Origin: Marsupella aquatica
Taxonomy: Eukaryota; Marchantiophyta
DNA: 64,000 nucleotides
Reading direction: 5' to 3'
Assembly: GCA_973895155.1 (NCBI GenBank)
Contig: OZ316893.1
Span: forward strand, 27,094,001 to 27,158,000
A program made the translations under genes and the position numbers. This document shows, in pieces, positions 11,831 through 21,993 of this stretch; within the stretch, counting starts at the first letter, position 1; every line of letters begins with the position of its first letter. The notes under the pieces are model-generated. The model saw nothing but the letters and a program-made list of their open reading frames with translations. It did not search any database and was not told the origin of the DNA.

Positions 11831-13735
11831 CCCTCAATCCTGATACACTCAACTTCATTGCAAAGTATGTACCCCTGTCTGAGAAAGAGAATTTATAACA
11901 GAATTGTCTGAGTCAATATCTTGTCCACGTTTGTCAAGAGAGTCAAACACCAGCTCAGGCCTATCAGTGGATTCATATTGGGTACTTGGTAAATAGAGTG
12001 GGGGAGGTGGATTCAAGTCCCCACTTGAAAATTGATTAGCATGCATGATGTATAGGGTCCCTCATTTGGAAGACGACTAAGACCACCTTGTGCTTATATG
12101 CCATGCAAAAGGAGCCACTTCTAATCAACCCACTGACGTGGCTTGATTACTAGAAAAGTATAAAGTAAATGTCTGATAATTAGCTTGACACGCCTGCTTT
12201 TCCATAACAATGGAATTAACACTGGATTTTGTTTCCTTCCTCTTCTTGGACTGGGATTCCGGACAAAGATCATACTGATAAATCCAAGCGATGCTTCGTT
12301 ATCATACACAACTTCTGGAAATGCCTATGATGCTGTGAACTTGACTGTATGAAGGCTTTGTTTAATGCAAGATATAGTTGAATCTCTGTTGGGAAAATCT
12401 TGCCCCACAACACCTCATTTCTTTTTTATTTTGACAGTCATGTGTGGCCCCAGGTAGATATAAATCCTGAAGTAGAATATGCTCCAGGAGTGACACCTAA
12501 GATTGTGCTGCTTAAGTTGGTCAATAAAGAAATGTTATTGCATTGGAGATATTGTATACTTTGGAAAAATGTTTTCAAACAGATTTGTCTACTCGTCTCC
12601 TTGTTCCTCTTCCTGGTGCATGACTAGTTCATATCTCGCATAGTGCTCCACGTGGAGTATGTCCAACTTATACGATCTGTGAATATAGGAATTGATCATA
12701 GTCTTGACCTGGAATCCCCTCATATCCTTTTGATCCTGTGACCCCAAGAGGGAACAAACAGAACAGCAATTTGTGGAAACAAACGACACAAGTTACTAAT
12801 CATGCAAGCAACATTGTGAATCAATTGGCAAGTGGTGCAATGTTGCACAGGCAATGGCAGATGTCACAAACCTACCACTTACTCAACTGGGCCTTTGTGG
12901 GGCCTGTTAACAACTTAGACTCAGGGTGCATATTTGTGAATTGTTCTGTTAACATGATTCTGTTCCACAGGGATGTCATTTTTGATGGGTCATGCACAGT
13001 AGCTATTTCCGAGCATACCCAGTACTTAGAGTATCTCCACCGGTTAGCGGGTTTGCGTACTGTAACCCTATGTTGACCAAATCCAGTAACATGGAGCCAA
13101 ACAGGCAAGCCACTGGGTTACTGGAACCAGATATTGAAATAGATTTGCTAGGCACTATAGCCCCATTGACTTCTTATTTGATTCATTACAGGGATTTCAA
13201 AATCTATTCAAGTGTAAAATTTGAGGAGAAGAGAAATGTTCAAGTAAGCAGTGGGCTTGCCCCTTAGTGAACCCCTGTTCATGTCATGCAGTAAACTAAG
13301 AGTCGCATGTGTCAGTTATGAGTTTTTAATGTATAGCATATAGAAACCTAGTAAAGGTGGAGATGCTCTTCGTATGTGAATATTTCTGACAAAAAAATGC
13401 AAGTGGTTTCTCTATAGTCATGATGCCTGACGAATACACATGAAACTTCAGAAGTTTGCTTCACAACAAGTAGTATTTTATTTACTTGGCTTCCAAGTGA
13501 GAAAGAATCTGGAGATTCCTGCTGTAGTGTTTCCTCCAAGCGAGCAAGAATCTTGTTTTCCCCTCATATCCATTATTATTTCCCTTTGTGACCCAAAAAG
13601 TTGTTGGAAATTTAATACATGCAAAAATAATATCACGAGATATCCTGGAGTCATCTATCTTTTCAACCCCATGACTAAACCAAACCATGATTGCAATTCA
13701 AAGATCTACTGTATAAAGCCACATATGTCTTCATA
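11831..13735. other. Intergenic, nothing recognised
   Basis: Several 60-112 codon ORFs lie on both strands (longest 12738-13076 +) and overlap in antisense. I recognise no domain and can build no consistent splice model. Confidence 0.4.
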
Positions 13736-14424
13736 TTTTTGAAGCTGCTATAATTGGTGAATCCAACTCTCAGTTTTGTCTTATTCATATTTGTGTATCA
13801 TGAATTTTTATTTGAATGTACCTTAACAAGGGGCATCCTTTGTATCACATAGACTTTTAATTCATTTTTGAACCCCTTTAAATTTTTGGTATTCTATAGT
13901 GTTTTGAATTTATTTTGGCAACCCCTTTAATTTGTATAATTTGTAAACTTTGTTAAGTCCTAGAGAGAAACTAAGGGCTTCATTTTCTACTGCTTTTAAG
14001 TATACTCATGAGTGAGAGGAATGATTCTAAAAAATGTCAACACATCCTGTCTTAAGCTCCCCTTGTGGCTTTCTTTCCTAAGTTTATTGTTTTTATTGAA
14101 TAAGAGTCATTAATAAGACACACTGAAATACGTGCACAACTCGTAGGATCTTTGTGTAATAAAATTGTACTTTCCATTGGTCACTATGTGCTTTTATTAC
14201 ATGTACTTTATTTATATTATTTGATTTCATTATGCACAACTTGCAACAACTTTGTGTAATAAAATTATACTTTCCATTGGTCACTATGTGTTTTTATTGC
14301 ATGTACTTTATTTATATTATTTAATTTTATTTAATATGTATTGTAGTCTTACTCTTTAATTTTGTCCACTTAATATCACTACAAGACAAAAAGTAAAGCA
14401 TGTTCTAGGATGAGCATGCTATAT
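13736..14424 (+). repeat. Dispersed repeat family R1, copy A
   Basis: This stretch matches, in reverse complement, 26134-26662. Shared blocks in the same order include TTTTGTCTTATTCA, CAAGGGGCA.CCTTTGTAT, GGTATTCTA.AGTGTTTTGAA, CTTTCCTAAGTTTAT, TTGGTCACT.TG and ATCACTACAAGACAAAAA. Copy A has an internal tandem duplication of about 100 bp (14133-14232 and 14234-14330, containing TACTTTCCATTGGTCACTAT). No ORF spans it; probably a non-autonomous transposable element. Confidence 0.7.
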
Positions 14425-14800
14425 GTTCAAAAGTAGATGAGTGAGCGCCCGATAAACAAGTGTCACTAAGAGCAAACTTGTGTAAGGAGCATGTAAAATT
14501 TGATACGAATTAGGTTTCCTGCCCACAGGAAAGTAGGTGCCCTCAATCTAAAAGGGATCCCATATCAATATATCATGCTCAATGTTTTTGCCGTAATAAA
14601 TGCCACAATTGATTTTTTATTCTGGGCCATTCTAAAATTTGTTTTAAAACCGATCTCTTTTCTTGTAACTTTCACAAGTATATTTGAAAACCCACAATGT
14701 TCTTGGACAAAATTTATGAGCCTTTCACTGAACCCAATTAAAAATTCTTATATTGATGCACTCATGATGGTCAGAATAAAATAATTGAGTGCAGGCACCC
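14425..14800. other. Intergenic, nothing recognised
   Basis: AT-rich sequence with one 94-codon plus-strand ORF (14500-14784) that has no recognisable motif. Confidence 0.35.
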
Positions 14801-15274
14801 GATAATTATGTTGAAATGGGGTAGGATGTTAAAGAACGGGAATGCTGGCAAACAGGGGACAAAGCTTAACAATGTAAAGCCAATTTCTTTCATAGTCAAA
14901 CCAAACAGTGCCAACAAGCAAGGTCACCACAATGTACAGACAACATATATTTTAGCAGTCAGGCTTTAAAGAGATTGAGGCATCAAACTGGCCAGGCAAA
15001 TATTCACCCCCAACAATGCTTTCAATCATTTCGTCATAAAATATCTCTCCCATATGAAATAGAGTTTGAGATTAATGACTTCACAGATAGGGTTGATGAT
15101 ATGGGATAATATGAGGCAGGAAAACTCAGATCTGATGTGTGCCCATTATTGATCAAATTGAAGATTTAAGAGAGGAGAAACCATGTTTGGTTTTTGTCCA
15201 CAACTTCCTATTAAGTAATCATATAGGTGACAATCATCACCCTCCCCTAGATAGGCCAGAGTCAAGGGGGAGAT
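14801..15274 (+). mobile_element. Probable 3' internal end of a Copia-like retrotransposon, with polypurine tract
   Basis: The stretch ends in a purine run, AAGGGGGAGA at about 15264-15273, directly before an LTR-like start. This is the usual polypurine-tract position in plant Copia elements, where AAGGGGGAGATTGTTAG is common. No gag or pol coding remains upstream that I can recognise. How far left the remnant reaches is uncertain. Confidence 0.4.
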
Positions 15275-15623
15275 TATTAGACACTTACTCTTAGGTCTAG
15301 AGTAACGATTGTAGCCGTACATAGGCTAGTTGCCGTAGTCACACTGGTTAGGTTAGCCATGTTGCATACTATATACATAAGCAACTGTTTGCATTGTATG
15401 GGGAACTCAGGCTCATTGTTACAGAGCTCCACTTGAAAGATAGGGAGAGCATTTGCTATGAACACTTGGTGTAGTCAATGGGACTAGAGTGCTATAAAGC
15501 TCTTATGTGTTCTCATGGAGATGAAACATGTATCTCTTGTTGTTAACTCCTTGTTCATCGGATGATCACATGCACATGCTGTTGTGAGTAGCATGCACAT
15601 GTTGGTCAGACGTTGGTCTAACG
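15275..15623 (+). mobile_element. Probable Copia-type 3' LTR, 349 bp
   Basis: It starts TATTAGAC right after the polypurine tract and ends GTCTAACG. The two ends are inverted copies, each one base away from the canonical TGTTAGAC...GTCTAACA. It is AT-rich with a central TATA-like stretch (ACTATATACATA near 15369-15380), as expected for an LTR promoter. No matching 5' LTR or primer-binding site was seen, so the element looks truncated. Confidence 0.55.
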
Positions 15624-16829
15624 TCTCTATCACATTGTCTAAGGCAAAAGCCAAGAGGGGCAAGAAAAACCTATAGCAAGGAAAACTAGAGAAAGCTGCT
15701 GACCACGTAGAGATAAACAGTCTCAGTTGCACCAAGCCTGACCTAAAAATGCCTCGTCTGTCCAAGATAGCCGAAACATCCGGAATATCACCAAAGGCCA
15801 CACTAGTCTTAGGAGTCTTAAACAAAAGAAGACTCATTGGCATAGTATACAATCCTAAGGAGTATGAAAGGAACACCTAGAGCAAACTCAATTATGAACT
15901 ACAAGCAACAACAGCAAATGATTCCAAGAAAAGACATTAGTACCAACATGAACACCTGCCCAACTGTTGTTGAATCAGTCTTTCAAGCGCTGCTGACGCT
16001 TAAAACTCTCTGCTTGCACCTAGTGTACTAGTGAGCTGCCCTGCCTCTTGAAGCCAACCCTAGGTCCCCTTATATCTCCAAGGTTCACTCCAAACCTTTC
16101 CATCCTGAATGTGCAAACACCATCTCCTGTCTGCCCTTATCGTTACCTACCTTTGAGCAGAATAATAATTAGCCTCCACCATCATCCCCTACCAGCATTT
16201 CTGCTAGTGTGCAACCCATAAACCTGTTTTGCATAAGAGTTTCTCATGATTGCTCTACTAATTTGTTGGTGGCATGCCAGAGTCTTCTAATCTGCCTTCT
16301 TTTATGCTGTGCGTGAACTAAAGTAGCTGCCAATTGGAAGAGAAACAACTGATTTTCCCTTGATGCAAGTGATTGTTCCTTAGCTTAGAGATCACCCATG
16401 GAGTCTCATCTAAAACCACAAGTCTTGCAGATGTTTGAGGGGTGTTACCTTGACCCTACTCAAGCAAATGGATAAATTACCCAAACGATTTTATTCTCTT
16501 CTCCTACTAATGTTGTGCAAGACCTAATGAACAAGCAGATGTGGAATTGACTCTAAGCACGATGGACACATCACAATGCTTCAGGAGCTCCTTCTTTTGC
16601 AAAATAGACCATATTCTAGAGTTCTCCAAATCAAACAGCCTCCCCTTTTGGCTAGATTAGTTCAGCCTAGTTTGGGAGATAGCAAAGGTTACTTTATCGT
16701 GTTTCTAGATTGTTTAGCCTTGATGTTTTTATACCATTTTGCCACCTCTGGTATGAGTCTTGATTTACATGATTGCATGGTTAAACTTAGCGGAGCATTG
16801 TCATATGGTAAGTATTCAAGCATGGCCCA
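15624..16829. other. Intergenic, nothing recognised
   Basis: The 130-codon minus-strand ORF at 15484-15876 starts downstream of the LTR and runs into it, with no known motif. The 86-codon ORF at 16576-16836 (+) is likewise unrecognised. Confidence 0.4.
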
Positions 16830-17455
16830 ATTCTAAAATTAGCCAAGCATGGACTAGTGACCAAGGTTAGCTGCTCAAATTAGTTGAGCATTGGCTGCTA
16901 TGAAATGTACCTGAGCAAGGGTTAGAGAGCATGGTTCCGCTGTAGCATTAGAGCTAACCTGTGTGTGGGCAGTCTTCAAGACATCAGCCCTTAGCACTCC
17001 CTGAATTGATGGGAAAAAGTAGATCTCCCTTTTCCCACAATTTACAGCTTTTTCACAAGACCTTCCAAACAGATTTTTTGGGGGTCATTTCAAAGTACAA
17101 GACCTCAAGGGCAGGAAAGGTTGAGGCATACAATTTGTTGTGAATGTTTGAATGCCATCCTTTAAGTCGAGGGCTGGAAAAGGAAGGGCTGCCCACATGC
17201 AAGTTGGCTCTTAGTCAAGTAAGGTCCCATTCCAAAAATATAAAAGCATTGATTCATTGCTAGAATTAGCCAAGCATGGGTCATCACGCATATGTGCTAA
17301 TTAGCGAAACATGGGTCTGCAGCTAGAACTAGCCAAGCATGGGTCTGCCGCTAAAAGTAGCTGACCAAGAGTATGGTTCTGTCAAGCTTGAGTCCGTCAT
17401 TTAAATTATCCAAACATGGATCAGGTACTAAAATTAGTCAAGCATGAGTTTTTCA
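16830..17455 (+). repeat. Scattered degenerate copies of an AATTAGCCAAGCATGG unit
   Basis: Variants of (G)CT.(A)AAATTAGCCAAGCATGG(G)TC occur at about 16835, 16875, 17265, 17310, 17330, 17400 and 17430, roughly 30-40 bases apart in the second cluster. No reading frame is preserved. Confidence 0.55.
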
Positions 17456-18136
17456 ACTGGAGAACTGAGTCTTGGGGCTGGGGCCTTTGTTTTTTGGCAG
17501 TTTGAAATGTATATAGAAGTGAGGTTTTCCCTATCATGTGAAGCAATCGACTGTAGGTCGTCTTTGATGCCCCCAATCCATTTCCCTACTACAACAGCTT
17601 TTCCATTGATCAATTCTTGAAATAATTTTTGTTTGGGAACGTTAGAAACCATTATCATTTGACCAAAAAATTAAACCTATATATCTCTTATTTTGTTTTA
17701 CTTGTCAGTAAAGCATGCTTTCCCAGCAAAAGCGAGAAACTAGCCACGAATGGGTACATGCCATGACAAAGGCCTTTAAAAGACCACCGAGTCCAATTAT
17801 GCCCATCACAGAGGCCACAAAAGATGAGGGAGCGAGCCCAATTAATTAATAACACGCAGTACAGTGGGTGGGTTTTGCATTTTGGGCGCAAAATCTGGCG
17901 GAAAGAAATCTGGCGAGGCCCAAGGGTGATGCGGAAAGCAGCAGATGGAAAGACGGGAGTTGGTGATCCCTCCACAGTGACAGGCGGGCGAATGGGCGAT
18001 CCATGTGAACGCATTTACCCCGACTCCAGAATAGACAGACACTTTGCTCCGGCGTCGATTTAGCGGTCGACCCAACGACAGACTCCTCTGGATCGGTAAT
18101 TACATACTGAGCTTCTGCTTCCTCGACCTTCGCCAT
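17434..18136 (-). CDS. Weak candidate gene start divergent from the ACR gene
   Basis: A minus-strand ORF opens at 18136 with ATGGCGAAG in a good plant start context (GGCGATGGCG). Its first 40 or so residues are acidic and coding-like, beginning MAKVEEAEAQYVITDPEESV and reaching CLFWSRG. A donor-like GG|GTAAATG follows at about 18021, so this could be a short first exon. A second coding-like open stretch (17434-17658, containing a VVVGKWIGGIKDDLQS block) might be a later exon, but I cannot find a convincing acceptor. It would share a bidirectional GC-rich promoter with the ACR gene. No function assigned; it may be chance. Confidence 0.22.
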
Positions 18137-18880
18137 CGCCAGATCGCCTGGAACGAGGGATCGATCGATTTTTTTAATTAATTAATGGTCGTCGTTGGCT
18201 CCAATTTCATGCGAACCGCCTTCCATCATCATCGTTGCGGTACAGTTCCGTAACTAAAAACGGGGGGGATATTTATGAGGCAGCGGGACGAGCGCAGAAG
18301 CTCGCCCTCGCCCTCGCCCTCGCCCCACCGCAGCTTTTGCCTTTTCCCAGTCTTGGCGGGAAGATGGGAAGTGGCGGAGGTGTCGCAGTTATTGCCATTC
18401 TACCGAGAGAGTTAAAGGCGGCCTCCTGCCTCCGCCCCGATGCAATTCCCAGCGTGATGTGATTGGCCGAAGCGCCCTCCTCTTGATGTTGGTTCTGAGA
18501 CAGACGGCTATGGCTATGGTGGTGGTAGTAGGATTCTAGGTAGTAGCGAGTAGCGAGCGAGTGATAGCGTTCTGTTGCGGCGTTAGCGGAAAGACCTTTG
18601 TGGTACCCCTGTAAAACATCTTTCGCTGAGGAGCGACCGGAGAGGTCAGAAAAGCACTCATTGCGGAGAGCCCATCGTCCTTCTTGCCCGCCCTGCTTCA
18701 TCATCTCCACACTGTACATAAACCAGACCCGCCGCGCGCCTCCGCCTCCCTTTCCTCATCTTGGAGTTTTCTGTGTTTAGGTCAAAGTTTTTGCTGCCCT
18801 CGTCCGTCACATAGCGCTTTCTACGTCGGCCTGCCCCTCCGCCCATCGCGCGGTCCTAGGTCTCTGAGCTATTTGTGAAG
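18137..18880 (+). promoter_or_regulatory. GC-rich promoter and 5' UTR region of the ACR gene
   Basis: A GC-rich stretch with (CTCGCC)4 at about 18300-18325 and a pyrimidine-rich second half leads to a strong donor, GTGAAG|GTAAGT, at 18880/18881. This is probably the end of a non-coding first exon. I cannot place the transcription start or a TATA box with confidence. Long ORFs on the opposite strand (18273-18719) follow from the composition. Confidence 0.5.
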
Positions 18881-19771
18881 GTAAGTAAAGGACCTTTTTC
18901 GGTTGCAGGGTCTTGGTCATATCCTCGGGTCGCCCTCTGCCGTCTTGAGTTCTTTTGACACCTGATGTTTGCGTACTCGGCGTCGTTTTCCGAGTGAGTC
19001 ATTATTGAGAGGTTGCATGAACAGGATGTCTTTGGTAATTTTGTTGTAGCGTTCGACTGTGAGGGAAACCAGCGTTCTTGAAGCCAAGAAGTTCAATTCC
19101 CCCCGGCTTTTATCGACATGGAGGGGGCTAGCCGCAGTTGCGAGAGAGGAACTTGCGGGATGCTCGTTGTCTATCCCAACTGCCGTCCCGTCCGATCGTG
19201 TTAGGAAGGGAGAGAAAGCTAGACGCTTGCTAGAACCCTGCATAGAGCATTCTTGTGTGACCATCACTATCGTCACTCCAATCGTCCGGCTAGGCATTGA
19301 GGTTTGTTACTCCATCGTTTGTCGTTGTTTCACCCAGCGTTTACCTTGTTACACTTCGTACACTCTAGTAAATGGTGTCTCGGCCCGCTGCCGTGCTTCA
19401 CCACCCGGGGCTATATGTTTGTGCGCAGTTGCGTGTGTAGTTAGGTCAGTGATGTCGGTTGGGGGCTTGGCTCGTGTGCTATTGAATTTTCTTTGGTATG
19501 CTTTCGGTTGAATAAGACTTCGACTGCATCTACTCTGTGAACGATGTGAAATACCTGTGTTCTAAGTCGTCTAGGTTACGTGCCTTAGAAGCCAGCGATG
19601 AGAGGTCTCTGCTTGGCATCGTACTTGTTAGGCCGTTTGGCGGGTGTGCATTCCTTGTGGAGGTTCTTTGGTGCCAATTAGCCTTGTCACGAGGAAGGGC
19701 GGCCTCTTTACCCCAGTTTAATGCTAGTGGGAATGTTATTCCTGACATCTTCCATTCTATCTGCTCTACAG
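18881..19771 (+). other. Probable 5'-UTR intron of the ACR gene (891 bp)
   Basis: Donor GTAAGTAAAG at 18881; acceptor CTGCTCTACAG ending at 19771, seven bases before the ACR start codon. It is T-rich like the coding introns of the same gene but much longer. A 150-codon ORF inside it (19059-19511 +) is not connected to the downstream frame. Confidence 0.6.
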
Positions 19772-19778
19772 GCACATC

Positions 19779-21993
19779 ATGGATTCAAGTCAGCAAAGCT
19801 GGCCCTATTTCGACCCTGACTACGAAACTCTCAGTGCGAGAATCAACCCACCCAGGTACTGCATGAACTTTTTCTCTCGTTTTGTGTAACGCATGACACT
19901 GCAACATGATACACATCACCTTGTCAAGCCTGGCTATTGGAGTGCCCTTCCGTTTGATCGACAAGAAGCAGAATCGCCGAAATGGCTTTTCTTTCATGTC
20001 CTGGCAGAGTCTTGAAATTCATGTTGGAAGTGCTCTTGTTTTTCCTCCACCCTGGCAGTATGCATGTAATGGTCATGTACTTCGTTTCTGCGAACTTGCT
20101 ATTAGCTGAGCCACCTTGCTTGTGCCTTCCCTTTTTGCAGAGTGGTCGTGGATAACACGAGCTGTGTCAACGCTACCTTGATTAAGGTGGATAGTGTCAA
20201 CACGCATGGTGTCTTGCTTGAGGTGGTTCAAGTGCTGACAGATCTGAATCTCTGCATCTCGAAGGCCTACATCTCCTCCGACGGTGGCTGGTTCATGGAT
20301 GGTGAGTTCTCCTCTGAAGCCTTCTCGGAGTCGTTGAAGCAGCTGTAACATTTGTACTTTAGTAGTCCTTTTACACGCACTTATCTTTATCGCCTCACAA
20401 TGCAGTTTTCCATGTGACGGATCAAAACAAGAAGAAGTTGAACGACAATTCTGTCATCGAGCACATCGAGCAGGTTCGTTATTACGATGCCTGAAATTGT
20501 GCCTTCCTCATTTCCGGACGAAAGTTTGCAGCCATCAGCGTCTGTCTCTATTGTAGATAGGTGGTCTATCTTTGATCTGTTGTAGTTATCTATGCTTACC
20601 TGACTTGCGCTTTCGCTGTTTCTCTACAGTCACTCTGTGCACAGAGCGCCCAGCATGACTTACATCGACGCGCTGAACTGCGGTCTACTCTAGGCAGGGG
20701 AAAAATCGTTGGTGTGAAATCAGTCGCCGATAGGCGTTATACAGCCATAGAACTCACTGGAACAGATAGGCCTGGTTTGTTGTCTGAGATCTCTGCTGTT
20801 CTGACCGAGTTAGGCTGTAATGTAAAGCACGCCGAGGTGTGGACGCACAACTTGCGTGTGGCCTGCGTAGTTTATGTCACTGACGAGAAGACAGGAGGGA
20901 CAGTGGAGGATCCCGAGGTTCAGTCACGCATTCGGAAACGGTTAGCAGTAGTGATGAACGGGGGAGACGACGAAAAGGGATCGAAGACCGAGTTTGGCGA
21001 CCTCCTAACCCCTCCAGAGAGAAGGTTACACCAAATGATGTTTGCGGACAGTGACTTCGAGAAGGAGTGTATGTTGGAGGCACCCAAGATTGAAGAGCAC
21101 CCGGACGATGGAAGACCGGTGATCACCATTCAGAATTGCAGTGAGAAGGGATACTCTATCGTGAACGTTGAATCCAGTGACCGCCCCAAGCTGCTCTTCG
21201 ATACAGTCTGTACCCTGACAGACATGCAATATGTGGTGTTTCACGCTACTATTAACGTTGAGGACGGCTTTGCACATCAGGTAATTACTTGATGCTATGA
21301 CACCAGGACCTACACCAGGACCTCCTGTTTCGTTTAGTTGGTTGGTCTCACTAGGGCGGTTGCAGTGTTCTCGAATGGAGGTAATTGATTTGTGGTTTTG
21401 GGATTTTGAACAGGAGTACTACATCCGCCACATGGATGGTCGTTTTCTGGATACAGAGGACAAGAAAATCAAAGTTATCAAGTGTTTGGAAGCAGCTATT
21501 GAACGACGAGTCTCAGACGTAAGTGGGTGGTTCTCAGGGATGGTACTCCCGGTTATGCTTGTTTATGATGGCTGCTTTCCCTCTTTGTCTCCTAAATTGA
21601 CGTCGTTTATCCGATGGTCGTCTGCAGGGACTAAGGTTGGAACTATGCACCAGCGACAAAGTTGGTCTGCTCTCGGAAGTAACCAAGATGTTTAGAGAAA
21701 ACGGCCTCTCTGTCACTAGAGCCGATGTGGTGACAAGAGATCAGCAGGCTGTGAATGTTTTCTACGTGACTGACGCTGCCGGGAAGCCAGTCGACAGGAG
21801 AGTGGTAGAGTCCATGCAAAATAAGATGGGTAAGGCTATCCTGAATGTGACAGAAGTTCCTCGCCTTTCAAGGTCGCCACCAAATGAACCGGCCAAGGGA
21901 TCGAAGGGCTTTTCTTTGAGCACCTTGCTTAAGCAGCAGTCTGAGAAGTTCATCTACAGTTTGGGTAGCTTGGGCTGGGCAAGATCCTTGTGA
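19779..21993 (+). CDS. ACT-domain repeat (ACR) protein, four ACT domains
   Basis: Six coding exons join in frame with GT-AG introns: 19779-19855, 20141-20301, 20406-20473, 20630-21280, 21414-21518 and 21628-21993. They sum to 1428 nt, 475 aa, typical of plant ACR proteins. ACT domains lie at about 38-86 (ends WFMDVFHVTD), 139-190 ([14 protein letters not shown]), 274-327 ([19 protein letters not shown]) and 356-411 ([13 protein letters not shown]). The N-terminal RINPPRVVVDN block and [18 protein letters not shown] are close to Arabidopsis ACR members as I remember them. These plant proteins consist essentially of ACT repeats, resemble the regulatory part of bacterial GlnD, and are thought to bind amino acids as allosteric or signalling regulators; no catalytic domain is present. 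Introns are short (104-285 bp). The start is the first ATG after the 5'-UTR intron. Family assignment is firm; the exact orthologue is not. Confidence 0.95.

Noticed and set aside
18273-18719. 148-codon minus-strand ORF
   Set aside because: Antisense to the ACR promoter and leader; composition-driven, no motif and no splice continuation.
19059-19511. 150-codon plus-strand ORF
   Set aside because: Falls wholly inside the probable 5'-UTR intron of the ACR gene and does not join its frame.
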